DNA of 64,000 nucleotides from Salmonirosea aquatica (GTDB lineage Bacteria > Bacteroidota > Bacteroidia > Cytophagales > Spirosomataceae): NCBI RefSeq assembly GCF_009296315.1, contig NZ_WHLY01000002.1, forward strand, positions 1-64,000. Reading direction: 5' to 3'. The translations under genes and the position numbers were made by a program. Within the stretch, counting starts at the first letter, position 1. Each line of letters begins with the position of its first letter. Positions 44,012 through 53,723 of the stretch are shown in pieces. The notes under the pieces are model-generated. The model was not told the origin of the DNA. It saw only the letters and a list, made by a program, of their open reading frames with translations, and made no database searches.

Positions 44012-44977
44012 ATGATCGTAGTAACAGGAGCCGCGGGCTTTATCGGAAGCTGTCTGATCAGCCGATTGAATCAGGAAGGTTTTAACTTCATAATTGCAGT
44101 CGATGATTTTTCCAAGTATGAAAAATTGGACAATCTGACCGGCAAGACCATTCAGGAACGCGTCGAGCGCAGCGATTTTTTCGCATGGCTCGACGAAAAT
44201 CAGGAAGAAGTCGAGTTTATCTTCCACATCGGTGCCCGCACCGATACCACTGAATTTGACCGGGCGATTTTCGATGAGCTCAACGTGCAGTATTCCAAGG
44301 AAATCTGGAATCGCTGCGTAGCGTATCAAATTCCGCTGGTGTACGCCTCCTCGGCCGCTACCTACGGACTAGGCGAACAGGGGTACCTTGACGATGAGGC
44401 ACTGATTCCGCAGTTGCACCCCTTGAATCCCTATGGTGATTCCAAAAACGAATTCGACATCTGGGCATTAGCTCAGGAGAAGAAGCCTTTATTCTGGGCG
44501 GGACTGAAATTCTTCAACGTGTACGGTCCCAACGAATACCATAAAGGCCGGATGGCTTCCGTAATTTTCCACGCTTTTCACCAAATCCAGAAAACCGGCA
44601 AAATGAAACTTTTCCGGTCTCATCATCCCGATTTCAAAGATGGCGAGCAGATGCGCGATTTTGTGTATGTGAAGGACGTAGTTGATGTGTGTATATTTTT
44701 GATGAATCATCGAAAAAACTCGGGTATCTACAACCTGGGCAGCGGAAAGGCTCGTACGTTCAAAGATCTGGTTACGAGTACCTTCAACGCCATGCAAATT
44801 GAGCCGGTCATTGATTTCATCGATACCCCCGCCGACATCCGCGACAAGTACCAGTATTTCACCGAAGCTTCTATGGACAAGCTGCGCGCCATTGGCTATG
44901 CCCAACCCTTCCATTCCCTAGAAGAAGGAATCGAAAACTATGTAACGCAGTACCTGATTCCTAACGCCTATTACTAA
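44012..44977 (+). CDS. rfaD: ADP-L-glycero-D-manno-heptose-6-epimerase
   Basis: A 321-aa extended short-chain dehydrogenase that epimerises ADP-heptose for LPS core. I choose ATG 44012 (MIVVTGAAGFIGSCLISRLN) because the Rossmann motif begins there; the upstream 49 codons are not conserved. Landmarks: catalytic Tyr-Lys in LNPYGDSKNEFDIW, FNVYGPNEYHKGRMASVIFH, the heptose-site KDGEQMRDFVYVKDVVDVCI and GSGKARTFKDLV. It stands alone after the queD-lpxB promoters. Confidence 0.93.
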   Translation: MIVVTGAAGFIGSCLISRLNQEGFNFIIAVDDFSKYEKLDNLTGKTIQERVERSDFFAWLDENQEEVEFIFHIGARTDTTEFDRAIFDELNVQYSKEIWNRCVAYQIPLVYASSAATYGLGEQGYLDDEALIPQLHPLNPYGDSKNEFDIWALAQEKKPLFWAGLKFFNVYGPNEYHKGRMASVIFHAFHQIQKTGKMKLFRSHHPDFKDGEQMRDFVYVKDVVDVCIFLMNHRKNSGIYNLGSGKARTFKDLVTSTFNAMQIEPVIDFIDTPADIRDKYQYFTEASMDKLRAIGYAQPFHSLEEGIENYVTQYLIPNAYY

Positions 44978-45190
44978 CCTCTTGACTTGATGTCTTTCCG
45001 GCCTAGCCTATTAGCCCGATATTACACTAATTATCGGGTCAATGAGCTAGGCAAGTCCTATCTCAGGCTCGCCCAAGGCCTTCGTAGTGGCTTATTTGGA
45101 ATTTTTCTATATTTTTGTCTGAATCACCAAACTCAACTTCCCCTGCGGTTGTTAACTCCATGTATCCTTAATAAGGTAACATACAGTACT

Positions 45191-46636
45191 ATGAGCAAAG
45201 AAGTAGAATTACTAGAAGAAATCACCAGTTCAGAATATAAGTACGGTTTCGTAACAGATATTGAAGCTGACGAAGCCCCTCCGGGTCTCAGCGAAGAAAT
45301 TGTCCGGTTCATTTCCGCCAAAAAAAATGAACCCGAATGGATGCTGGAATGGCGCCTGAAGGCCTATCGTGCCTGGCTTAAAACGACGGAACCTACCTGG
45401 GCCAATGTACATTATCCACCCATTGACCTGCAGGCTATCAAGTACTATTCGGCCCCAAAAAAGAAAAAGCAGGTTGACAGCCTGGATGATATCGATCCCG
45501 AATTGCGCAATACCTTCGAGCGGTTGGGAATTTCGCTGGATGAGCAAAAACGGATTTCTAATGTAGCAGTAGATGCTGTCATGGACTCCGAATCGGTTTT
45601 TACTACTTTCAAAGAATCCTTGAAAGAAAAAGGAATCATTTTCTGCTCCATCACAGAAGCGATCAAAGAACATCCCGATCTGGTAAAAAAATATCTGGGA
45701 TCGGTAGTTCCTCCCAAGGACAATTTTTACGCGGGCCTCAATTCAGCGGTTTTTTCCGACGGATCGTTCGTATACATTCCCAAAGGTGTTCGCTGCCCGA
45801 TGGAGCTATCGACCTATTTCCGCATCAATGCGTCGGGAACGGGGCAGTTTGAACGTACCCTCATCGTGGCTGACGAGGGTAGCTATGTAAGCTACCTTGA
45901 AGGCTGCACCGCCCCGATGCGGGACGAGAACCAACTGCACGCGGCAGTGGTGGAAATATTCACCCACGAAAGAGCAGAAGTCAAATACTCGACCGTTCAG
46001 AACTGGTACCCTGGTGACAAGGAAGGCAAAGGGGGGATCTATAATTTCGTGACCAAACGCGGGCTTTGTGATGGTGCTCACTCCAAAATCTCCTGGACTC
46101 AGGTTGAAACAGGATCGGCCATTACCTGGAAATATCCTTCGGTGATTTTAAAGGGTGATAATTCCATCGGGGAATTCTATTCCGTGGCTGTTACCAACAA
46201 TATGCAGCAGGCCGATACGGGTACCAAGATGATACATATCGGTAAGAACACCAAGAGTCGTATCGTTTCGAAAGGAATCTCAGCGGGCAAAAGCCAGAAC
46301 TCCTACCGGGGTCTGGTCGAAGTATTTAAGCGTGCCGACAACGCCCGTAATTTCTCGCAGTGTGACTCGCTGCTGCTGGGCGACCGGTGCGGCGCGCATA
46401 CCTTCCCTTACATCGAGGTGAGCAACCCTACGGCCACGGTAGAACATGAAGCAACCACTTCGAAAATTGGTGAAGATATTCTGTTCTACTGCAATCAGCG
46501 TGGTATCGGTACCGAGCAGGCCGTAGCCCTCATTGTAAATGGCTACGCCAAAGAAGTACTGAATCAACTCCCCATGGAATTTGCTGTGGAAGCACAGAAA
46601 CTACTGGCGATCAGCCTTGAGGGTAGTGTGGGATAA
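45191..46636 (+). CDS. sufB: Fe-S cluster assembly scaffold protein SufB
   Basis: A 481-aa core subunit of the SufBCD complex. I choose ATG 45191 ([20 protein letters not shown]); the upstream 68 codons lack conservation. Landmarks: [40 protein letters not shown], the SufB beta-helix ([40 protein letters not shown]) and the catalytic Cys region [20 protein letters not shown], with [20 protein letters not shown]. No sufC or sufD follows in the window, since an ACC-deaminase-like gene reads on the other strand; the rest of the operon is elsewhere. Confidence 0.97.
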   Translation: MSKEVELLEEITSSEYKYGFVTDIEADEAPPGLSEEIVRFISAKKNEPEWMLEWRLKAYRAWLKTTEPTWANVHYPPIDLQAIKYYSAPKKKKQVDSLDDIDPELRNTFERLGISLDEQKRISNVAVDAVMDSESVFTTFKESLKEKGIIFCSITEAIKEHPDLVKKYLGSVVPPKDNFYAGLNSAVFSDGSFVYIPKGVRCPMELSTYFRINASGTGQFERTLIVADEGSYVSYLEGCTAPMRDENQLHAAVVEIFTHERAEVKYSTVQNWYPGDKEGKGGIYNFVTKRGLCDGAHSKISWTQVETGSAITWKYPSVILKGDNSIGEFYSVAVTNNMQQADTGTKMIHIGKNTKSRIVSKGISAGKSQNSYRGLVEVFKRADNARNFSQCDSLLLGDRCGAHTFPYIEVSNPTATVEHEATTSKIGEDILFYCNQRGIGTEQAVALIVNGYAKEVLNQLPMEFAVEAQKLLAISLEGSVG

Positions 46637-46664
46637 CAAGAGCTTTGTAAACCTCTTCTATATG

Positions 46665-46697
46665 AGCCGCGGGTCTTTGACCTTGCGGCTTTTTTTA
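46665..46697 (+). terminator. Terminator after sufB
   Basis: AGCCGC/GCGGCT stem with a 14-nt loop and T7 run, 28 bases after the sufB stop. The T run reaches the convergent ACC-deaminase-like stop. Confidence 0.75.
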
Positions 46698-47594
46698 GAA
46701 TACATGACTACGGCCTTGCAATCCACCGGTATGTATAGCCACTAGGGTTTCTCCTTTTTGGAAATACCCCTTATTCATAAGATCATACAATCCGTACAGC
46801 ATTTTTCCCGTATACACATGCTCTAACAGGATTTGGTGACGCAATTCAAATTCTTCCATGAAAGCCAGCAATTCAGGAGTATGGCGGGCGTACCCTCCAA
46901 AGTGATAGTCGGTAAAAAGGTGCAGGTTATTTTCTAACTCCAGACTATCCGCCAATTCCAGGATTTCCTGTTTGAGAAATCCGCCACCTTTCAAAGCAGT
47001 AAAAGCAAGTACCGGAATTTTTGCGGTTAAAAGTCCCGCGGTGGTACCTCCTGTTCCTGCGGCTACGGCAAAGTAGTCGGGCTTGAAGCCAAGTTGGGTT
47101 TCTGTTTCCATTACGAGTTCCCTTACACCGGGTAAGGCAAACGGGGTCGTACCACCTTCGGGAATGATGTAAGCCGTGGGAAAGGTACCTTTTAATTCTT
47201 CAAGGTACCTGGGGGTATTCCGCTGCTTGTATTTCTCACGGCTAATACCATAAAGCTGCATACCCTCAGCCCGACAAAAATCCAGTGTTTCGGTACTTTT
47301 TTCTAAATACTCCTCACCGCGCACGAATCCGATCGTGCGCATACCCAGCAGGGCACCGGCAGCCGCAGCCGCATAAAGATGATTGGAACGCGCTCCACCG
47401 AATGTAAGCAGCGTGTTATACCCTTTTTGCCGAGCATCCAGCAAAATATATTTCAGTTTGCGCCATTTATTTCCCGAAACCGTGGGGTGAATCAGATCAT
47501 CGCGCTTCAGATACAGGTTCACCCCGGCCCGTTGTGTGGTTAGGTCAACCAGTGGCTGCAATGGGCTAGGTAGGGCAGAAATCGGTGAGTCCAC
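46695..47594 (-). CDS. PLP-dependent D-cysteine desulfhydrase / ACC deaminase-like protein
   Basis: A 299-aa fold-type II PLP enzyme. Landmarks: LTTQRAGVNLYLKRDDLIHP, the PLP Lys in TVSGNKWRKLKYILLDARQK, FGGARSNHLYAAAAAG, the Gly loop VAAGTGGTTAGLLTAK and IPEGGTTPFALPGVRELVME. It uses a GTG start. The 1-aminocyclopropane-1-carboxylate deaminase and D-cysteine desulfhydrase branches are not separable by eye. It is a stand-alone gene, convergent with sufB. Confidence 0.88.
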   Translation of the reverse strand: MDSPISALPSPLQPLVDLTTQRAGVNLYLKRDDLIHPTVSGNKWRKLKYILLDARQKGYNTLLTFGGARSNHLYAAAAAGALLGMRTIGFVRGEEYLEKSTETLDFCRAEGMQLYGISREKYKQRNTPRYLEELKGTFPTAYIIPEGGTTPFALPGVRELVMETETQLGFKPDYFAVAAGTGGTTAGLLTAKIPVLAFTALKGGGFLKQEILELADSLELENNLHLFTDYHFGGYARHTPELLAFMEEFELRHQILLEHVYTGKMLYGLYDLMNKGYFQKGETLVAIHTGGLQGRSHVF

Positions 47595-47655
47595 GTAAAT
47601 TTTGATAATTTTGTCAAAAGTAAAAGGGACTCCCCATATCTCATAACGCTAAATA

Positions 47656-48684
47656 ATGTCAGAGCCAACGCAGGAAACCGACGAGGAAGAAGACCTTTAT
47701 GAACACTACCGCCTTGTGGTTGATAAGGGGCAGGGGCCTATGCGGCTGGACAAGTACCTGAGTCTGCACGTACCTAACGCTACCCGCACCAAGATTCAGA
47801 ACGGGATCGACTTGGCAGCTATTACCGTAAACGATGCGCCTTCCAAAGCCAGCTATAAGGTCAAGCCCGCTGATGTCATTGTACTGGCCCTACCCCAGCC
47901 GCCCCGGGATACGGAGATTGTACCCGAAAACATTCCGCTGGATATCGTGTACGAGGATGACGAGTTGACAATCGTGAACAAACCCGCCGGCATGGTGGTT
48001 CATCCCGCTTTCGGCAACTGGACTGGTACCCTCGTCAACGCACTGGTATACCATTTCCAGCATTTGCCCACGGGTCGTAACGGCGATATTCGTCCCGGGC
48101 TGGTACACCGAATCGATAAGGATACATCAGGCCTGCTGGTCATCGCCCGCAGTGAGTACGGGATGACCTACCTAGCCAAGCAGTTTTTTGAACATACTAT
48201 CGAGCGCACCTACTATGCCCTGGTATGGGGCGAGCCCAAGGAGGCCAAAGGTACCATTGAAGGTCATATTGGACGGAGCGCTAAAGACCGCCGAATCATG
48301 GATATCTTTCCCGACGGAAGCCAGGGAAAACCAGCCATCACCCACTACGAAGTTATCCAGCCGCTAAGGTATGTGTCTCTGGTAAAATGTACCCTGGAAA
48401 CCGGACGTACCCATCAGATCAGGGCCCATATGAAACACATCGGCCATCCGATATTCAATGACAGTACCTACGGGGGAGACCGAATCCGCCGGGGCACGAC
48501 CAGCGGCAGTTACAAAGCATTTGTGGAAAACTGTTTTAAGATTATACCCCGTCAGGCGTTGCACGCTAAATCGCTGGGGATAGTCCATCCCAAGACCCGG
48601 GAGTTCATGCAATTCGACACCGAACTACCAGACGATTTCAGGCAGGTTATGGCCAAATGGGAAAATTACGTACATCATCGCTAA
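47656..48684 (+). CDS. RluA/RluD-family 23S rRNA pseudouridine synthase
   Basis: A 342-aa protein with an S4 RNA-binding domain (MRLDKYLSLHVPNATRTKIQ, about residue 33-90) and the pseudouridine synthase domain with catalytic Asp in PGLVHRIDKDTSGLLVIARS (about residue 158). KCTLETGRTHQIRAHMKHIG is the conserved nucleotide-binding stretch. RluD acts on helix 69 of 23S rRNA. The acidic N-terminus (EPTQETDEEEDLYEHYRLVV) is longer than usual. Confidence 0.9.
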   Translation: MSEPTQETDEEEDLYEHYRLVVDKGQGPMRLDKYLSLHVPNATRTKIQNGIDLAAITVNDAPSKASYKVKPADVIVLALPQPPRDTEIVPENIPLDIVYEDDELTIVNKPAGMVVHPAFGNWTGTLVNALVYHFQHLPTGRNGDIRPGLVHRIDKDTSGLLVIARSEYGMTYLAKQFFEHTIERTYYALVWGEPKEAKGTIEGHIGRSAKDRRIMDIFPDGSQGKPAITHYEVIQPLRYVSLVKCTLETGRTHQIRAHMKHIGHPIFNDSTYGGDRIRRGTTSGSYKAFVENCFKIIPRQALHAKSLGIVHPKTREFMQFDTELPDDFRQVMAKWENYVHHR

Positions 48685-48770
48685 CAATTTTGATCGGGTG
48701 AATGATAGAATACCTAATTTTTGTACTTATCCTATCATTTATCCAATTCCTCATTTACTAGTAATACAAT

Positions 48771-49214
48771 ATGAACATTACCACCCGCCCCGGTTCACGT
48801 GAAGACATACCAGCTGTTTTTGAGCTGGTCAAAGAACTGGCTGTCTATGAGAAAGCCCTCGATCAGGTAACCAACTCGGTAGAGCGCATGAACCAGGATT
48901 ACGACGACAAGCTTTACGATTTTCACATTGCCGAATCCGATGGTGTGACCGTAGGGCTGGCCTTATACTATTTCCGCTATTCTACATGGAAAGGCAAGCG
49001 GCTGTATCTGGAAGATATCGTGATTACAGAATCGGTGCGTGGAAATGGATTGGGCAAAACACTTTTTGACGCGGTGGTACAGACTGCCAAGAATACGAAC
49101 TGCACGGGTATGATGTGGCAGGTGCTGGACTGGAATACCTCCGCCGTAGGCTTTTACCGCAAATACGGTACGCGGTTCGATGATGAGTGGCTAAATTGCC
49201 ATCTGGATTTCTGA
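48771..49214 (+). CDS. GNAT family N-acetyltransferase
   Basis: A 147-aa acetyltransferase: ITTRPGSREDIPAVFELVKE, strand RLYLEDIVITESVRGNGLGK (acetyl-CoA loop R-G-N-G-L-G), and YRKYGTRFDDEWLNCHLDF at the end. The sequence is close to diamine or spermidine acetyltransferase-like members, but the substrate is open. It is monocistronic, 86 bases after the pseudouridine synthase gene. Confidence 0.85.
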   Translation: MNITTRPGSREDIPAVFELVKELAVYEKALDQVTNSVERMNQDYDDKLYDFHIAESDGVTVGLALYYFRYSTWKGKRLYLEDIVITESVRGNGLGKTLFDAVVQTAKNTNCTGMMWQVLDWNTSAVGFYRKYGTRFDDEWLNCHLDF

Positions 49215-49274
49215 AAAAACTTCACAGCATCCATTAATCATCTTGGTTAGGGTACCCCGGATAGGTCACATGAT

Positions 49275-49946
49275 TTACAATAAATCAGGACGTTTTAGTT
49301 TCGTCAGGGCAAGGGACTGATCCAGCCGCCATTGCTCTATTTTGGCCTCATGGCCTGACAACAGCACCTCCGGTACTGCGTTTTCTTCAAAAACGGCAGG
49401 TCGGGTATATACGGGTGGTGCGAGCAGATTGTCCTGAAAAGAGTCGGTCAGAGCAGAAGTTTCGTCATTGAGCACTCCGGGAACCAAGCGTACAATGGCA
49501 TCGGTGAGTACAGCAGCGGCCAGTTCACCACCGGAAAGGACGTAATCGCCGATGCTGATCTCCTTCGTTACAAATAAGTCGCGTACCCGCTGATCAACCC
49601 CTTTGTAGTGTCCACAAAGCAGGAGTAGGTTTGTTTTCAACGATAATTGATTTACTGTCCGCTGCGCAAGCCGCTCACCATCCGGGGTCAGGTAGATGAT
49701 TTCGTCATAGGTACGCTCAGATTGTAAAGCACGTATACAACGGGCGATAGGCTCTATCTGCAATACCATCCCTGCCCCGCCCCCAAAAGCATAGTCGTCT
49801 ACCTGTCGATTTTTACCTGTGGCATACATTCGGAGATCGTGCAGATGGATTTCGGCCAAGCCTTTGTTTTTCGCCCTTTTCAGAATCGAGTGTGCGAAAA
49901 AACTTTCCATCAGTTTTGGCACTACCGAAATGATATCAATCCTCAT
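49275..49946 (-). CDS. trmD: tRNA (guanosine(37)-N1)-methyltransferase
   Basis: A 223-aa SPOUT knot methyltransferase that methylates G37 next to the anticodon. I choose the ATG at 49944-49946 ([17 protein letters not shown]), the usual start of the family; it overlaps rimM by 11 bases. Landmarks: [57 protein letters not shown] and the knot [20 protein letters not shown]. It is translated after rpsP and rimM in one operon, the standard gene set. Confidence 0.97.
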   Translation of the reverse strand: MRIDIISVVPKLMESFFAHSILKRAKNKGLAEIHLHDLRMYATGKNRQVDDYAFGGGAGMVLQIEPIARCIRALQSERTYDEIIYLTPDGERLAQRTVNQLSLKTNLLLLCGHYKGVDQRVRDLFVTKEISIGDYVLSGGELAAAVLTDAIVRLVPGVLNDETSALTDSFQDNLLAPPVYTRPAVFEENAVPEVLLSGHEAKIEQWRLDQSLALTKLKRPDLL

Positions 49947-50502
49947 CGCCGTCCTCCGGTTCGTTACTTGCATTACTCTCAGTATATACCTCCAATAGCC
50001 CATCGGGCAATTCCACATGGAGCTGCCTGTTGGTTCGGTCGGCTTCCAGCACAATACCGTCAGTAATAGGGATCAACACTTCGGCTCCCTGATAATCAAA
50101 TGCAATCAGGTTTTGAGTAGCTACTGAATAAACTTCCCGGACGGTACCCAGGCTTCCAAGTTTTTGATCAAGAATCTCGTATCCCTGAATTTCGTGGTAG
50201 TAAAATTGTCCCTCCTCTAGTTCGTCCAAAGCATCCAGAGGTAAAAAAAGGGAAGTACCTACCAGAGCCTGAGCTTTTTCCATTGTGTCGACTCCCTCGA
50301 ACTGCACAATCACCCTACTCTGCTTCTGGAGGTTAAAAAGTTCAACAAAATAAGGTATCAGTTCGCCCTTAGTTTCTATAAAAACCGACTCCATCTCTTC
50401 ATAGTCCTCGGGATAATCGACATCAAGATGAAATACCAATTGTCCCTTGGTCCCATGGGTTTTTACTATATATCCCAGCAAATAGCAATCTGCCTGTGTC
50501 AC
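49936..50502 (-). CDS. rimM: Ribosome maturation factor RimM
   Basis: A 188-aa 30S assembly factor with N-terminal RimM domain ([20 protein letters not shown]) and PRC barrel ([40 protein letters not shown]). An acidic tail [14 protein letters not shown] is typical of the phylum. It overlaps trmD by 11 bases and follows rpsP after a hairpin. Confidence 0.95.
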   Translation of the reverse strand: MTQADCYLLGYIVKTHGTKGQLVFHLDVDYPEDYEEMESVFIETKGELIPYFVELFNLQKQSRVIVQFEGVDTMEKAQALVGTSLFLPLDALDELEEGQFYYHEIQGYEILDQKLGSLGTVREVYSVATQNLIAFDYQGAEVLIPITDGIVLEADRTNRQLHVELPDGLLEVYTESNASNEPEDGDED

Positions 50503-50550
50503 GGTCTTAATTGTTTATATGATTAAATCAGGTAGGTATCCCTAAAATAA

Positions 50551-50585
50551 ACATGAGTCTGTGCGGATACCCGACAGACTCATGT
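50551..50585 (-). terminator. Hairpin between rpsP and rimM
   Basis: ACATGAGTCTGT / ACAGACTCATGT, 12 perfect bp with an 11-nt loop; on the minus strand it is followed by TTTATTTTAG. It may be a leaky terminator that lowers rimM-trmD below rpsP expression. Confidence 0.6.
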
Positions 50586-50625
50586 GTGAAATTAAATTGG
50601 AAGGACACCTTGAAAGCCGGTATAC

Positions 50626-51501
50626 TTAGGCTTTCTTGGCATCAGACTCGTCCGAAGCAGTAGTAGGCTCTTCGGTCGATTTCTCATCCGGTGCTGCGGG
50701 TGTATCTTGTGCTTCCGCAACCGGAACTTCGGTTTCGGCAGTAGCTTCGGTTGCAACTGGCGCAGCTTCAGCAACAGGCTCGCTCGCTTGATCAGCTGCG
50801 GGAGCAGCCTCTTCAACTACGGTCGTTTCCTCAGCTTTTTCAGCTACGGGTTGCGGAGCTTCGGCAGCAGGCTGTTCAGCAGGTGCTTCGGCAGCAGGCT
50901 GTTCAGCAGGTGCCTCGGTGGCAGCAGTTGTTTCTTCAACTGCCTCTGGCTGCTCTTCTATTGAAGTGGCGGCAATTTCAGTTTCTGCCGACTCATTTAC
51001 TGGTTCTTCTGCTTCTGTCTCGGGAGCAGTGGTATCAGCAGGGGGCGTATTTTTCTTGGTTATTGATTCAATACGGGCCTGATTCACTTTGCGTTCAGCC
51101 TCCAGTTTCTGTTCCCTCTCAGATGTTTTCTTGCTATTTAAGGTATCGGCTTTGTTGGCCAATTTTTCACTTTTAGCATTTTTCCACTCTTCGAAACGAG
51201 CATCGGCATTTTCCTGCGTTACGGCGCCTTTATTGACACCTACCTGTAGGTGTTTGCGAAGCATGACGCCTTCGTGGTGCAAAATAGAACGGGCGGTGTC
51301 TGTGGGTTGAGCTCCTTTGAGTAACCAATCCACAGCCCGGTCGGCCTGCAGCACTACATTATGGGGATTCTGGTTGGGATCGTAGGTACCCAACTTTTCA
51401 ATAAAGCGTCCGTCACGGGGAGCCCGGGCATCGGCTACGACGATGTCATACATCGCTCTTTTTTTGCGTCCTCGACGCGCTAGTCTGATCTTAACTGCCA
51501 T
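50626..51501 (-). CDS. rpsP: 30S ribosomal protein S16 with a very long Ala/Glu/Pro-rich C-terminus
   Basis: Residues 1 to about 80 are canonical S16 (MAVKIRLARRGRKKRAMYDI, IEKLGTYDPNQNPHNVVLQA, GAQPTDTARSILHHEGVMLR). The protein reaches 291 aa, whereas the usual length is about 80-100. The extension has a charged helix (AEAVRKVNQARIESITKK region, residues about 130-155) and then low-complexity repeats (PAEQPAAEAPAEQPAAEAP). Extended S16 is known in Bacteroidota, but 200 extra residues is long. A TAAATTTG promoter box lies at 51556-51563. It heads the rpsP-rimM-trmD operon. Confidence 0.95.
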   Translation of the reverse strand: MAVKIRLARRGRKKRAMYDIVVADARAPRDGRFIEKLGTYDPNQNPHNVVLQADRAVDWLLKGAQPTDTARSILHHEGVMLRKHLQVGVNKGAVTQENADARFEEWKNAKSEKLANKADTLNSKKTSEREQKLEAERKVNQARIESITKKNTPPADTTAPETEAEEPVNESAETEIAATSIEEQPEAVEETTAATEAPAEQPAAEAPAEQPAAEAPQPVAEKAEETTVVEEAAPAADQASEPVAEAAPVATEATAETEVPVAEAQDTPAAPDEKSTEEPTTASDESDAKKA

Positions 51502-51555
51502 GTAGTTATAATTGTTATTGGTGGGGGGATCTCGTCCCTCCGATTAAACAGGGTG

Positions 51556-51563
51556 CAAATTTA
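51556..51563 (-). promoter_or_regulatory. Promoter -7 box for rpsP
   Basis: The minus strand reads TAAATTTG, matching TAnnTTTG, 55 bases before the rpsP start. It overlaps the start of a convergent-side terminator region only by A/T-rich sequence. Confidence 0.5.
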
Positions 51564-51594
51564 ACTAAATTTCCTGATTAGTAAGCATATGAAC

Positions 51595-51630
51595 AAAAAA
51601 AGGGGAAAGTTCCTCTGGAACCTTCCCCTA
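51595..51630 (-). terminator. Terminator after the OmpA gene
   Basis: On the minus strand AGGGGAAGGTTCC / GGAACTTTCCCCT (13 bp with one wobble-like mismatch, 3-nt loop) is followed by a T7 run. It lies about 20 bases past the OmpA gene stop and before the rpsP promoter. Confidence 0.85.
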
Positions 51631-51650
51631 TATAAACTTCAAATTGAAAA

Positions 51651-53146
51651 CTATCGCTTGAACCCAGCCGGATATGTGGAACGCAGCGTGTTGTTAGGCA
51701 TGATTTTGATTTCGACGCGACGGTTAGCCTGAAGTCCTTCAGGAGTCGTATTCTCAGCCAAAGGCCGGTACTCACCGAAATACTCAACCAAAAGGCGGCT
51801 TGGATCAGCTAATCCCGCCCGGATCAGGTACCGCTTAGCAGCTTCTACCCGACGTCTTGACAAATTCATGTTATACCCGTAAGAAGCCCGGGCATCAGCA
51901 TGACCTACCAGAACGATACGGCAGTTGGGACGCATGTTTAGCAGTTCGACAACCTTGGTAAGTGTTTCCTGGGAAGCGCGTCGGATGGTGGCTTTATCAG
52001 TATCGAATTCAATGTTACTGAACAGGGCCTCGCACTCATCCTTAGGCATATTGTTCTTTATTGCGTCGGTAATATATTTATCCAGATCAATGGCAACACC
52101 GCCACCCGATACAACACTACCAGCAGGCGTATTAGGTTCTTTATCGAACAGATCGGCTACTCCATCACCATCTGAATCCGTGTAGAGTCGGGGATCGACG
52201 GGTTTCGGCATATTGGCTTTAGCAATAGAATCGGCATCTTCCATAGTAGGGTTATAAGGGGGGGCACTAAAGCGCGGGGATCTGCCCAACGCAGGTGGTA
52301 GCGACCGCTGGAAGCATCGTATTTACCATTTTTGGACATTACGGCGTTCTTGCCTAACTTATAGGTAAGGGCAATAGCACCATAGCCCCATTTATCCAGC
52401 TCGGAATCACCTTTTACAAATCCAAAGATTCCGGTAGAGGTAGCGTAGTCCGTCAAGTCACTGGCCGTCAAATCGAGTTTCTCAGTCATCACATGGTTAA
52501 TGGCAAAGTCTAAACCAATGTCAATCCGTGGAGAAAGTTCATAGTGGATGGCCAAACCCAGGGGTACTACCCACTCACGGGTATATATGGACCCGTTGCG
52601 CTCCCATTCGCCCGCAGTTTTCGAGCTTCCATCCGTATTGGATTGAAGTAGCAAGGCTTTAGTATTTAAATCGTATACATCGGTATGGTAATAAATAATA
52701 CCCGCCCCGGCATGTGCATCGAATTTCCAGCGACGTAGCTTATCAAAACCAAATAGCAGTCGGTTCAAATTCACAGTACCATCGAGTGTAACTTGCACAA
52801 AAGATGGGCTCCTGAAATATACATCCTGTGATTTCCCAGTGATCGAACTTACAACCCCTGTTTTGGATCCAGCCAACCAGCCATTCCAGCCCGTAAGCTG
52901 TACCCCGAAAAGTGGCGATAATTGCTTGTTGATGGATACTCCGAAACCTCCTGTGAGCGGTTCCTCAGGGCCTCTCCGAAAGTCATACTGCTTAAGGTCA
53001 CCAAAGAAACGGGTTATTCCCCCGTACCCGGTAATGGACCAGGTGTTCATTTTGTTGGGCCCCTCATAGGTACGGTTTTGGGCAAAAGATGCCGTAGTAA
53101 ACAGAGCCAGCAAGGAAAGTGTAATGTAAAGATTTTTCTTCTTCAT
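51651..53146 (-). CDS. OmpA family outer-membrane protein (frameshifted)
   Basis: I start at ATG 53144-53146 (MKKKNLYITLSLLALFTTAS), a clear signal peptide. The N-terminal domain is an outer-membrane beta-barrel of the PorT/OmpA type (TYEGPNKMNTWSITGYGGIT, PRIDIGLDFAINHVMTEKLD). A Ca-binding-like DSDGDGVADLFDKEP linker follows, then the OmpA peptidoglycan-binding domain (SNIEFDTDKATIRRASQETL, GHADARASYGYNMNLSRRRV, YLLVEYFGEYRPLAENTTPE). The two halves join at a G/C run near 52272-52280 (WADPRFSAPP). The indel is probably a sequencing error. Likely a wall-linked porin-like protein. Confidence 0.88.
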
Positions 53147-53215
53147 GAGGAAACACCAGTTATGTGATTCAATAAGCCTGAATTTGTATATACACAAAAC
53201 AATAAATCCGAAAAT

Positions 53216-53611
53216 AGATAAGCCTGTAAGCCGGGTTCTGTATTCCGGGTTTCCCCGAAACTCCTATCATTTATCTGGGGCTCCGATCACCCGGAGCCTC
53301 TAACGACCTACCCGTGCCAATGTTCCGAACGTGCCGGAACCGAAACGAGCCGCTTCTTCTCGGCACCTATTTGGTCTTTCAGTCCGTAAGGTTTACCCTG
53401 CTCTCGGCATCGCTACCGATCCGGTGGGCTCTTACCCCACCTTTTCACCCTTACCTCGCATAAAAAGTATGCCAGGCGGTATCTTTTCTGTGGCACTTGC
53501 TGTCAGCTAATCGTCGCCAATCGGCTGCCTTCCCGTTAGGAAGTACGGTGCTCTGCACTGCCCGGACTTTCCTCCCCTGCTTGAAGCAAGAGCGATAGGA
53601 CAGCTTATCTA
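53216..53611 (-). ncRNA. rnpB: RNase P RNA (rnpB)
   Basis: The catalytic RNA of RNase P, which matures tRNA 5' ends. On the minus strand it begins AGATAAGCTGTCCTATCGCT, continues with the universally conserved GGGGAGGAAAGTCCGGGCA (P4 5' strand, CR-I), holds the GGTAAACC and ACCGGATCGGTAGC stretches and ends GAACCCGGCTTACAGGCTTA, the P4 3' strand and closing helix P1 (AGATAAGC/GCTTATCT). The length, about 396 nt, is normal for bacterial type A. It stands between the OmpA and DUF4403 genes. Confidence 0.95.
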
Positions 53612-53723
53612 ATCCCGGTTGGCTACAAAGCTAAGAAATACTTTGCTTTGATTGGTACCTAACCGTGTACAAAAAGCAAATTTTTACGCCCAATAGGCCC
53701 ATAAAACCAACATTCTGTACGCT

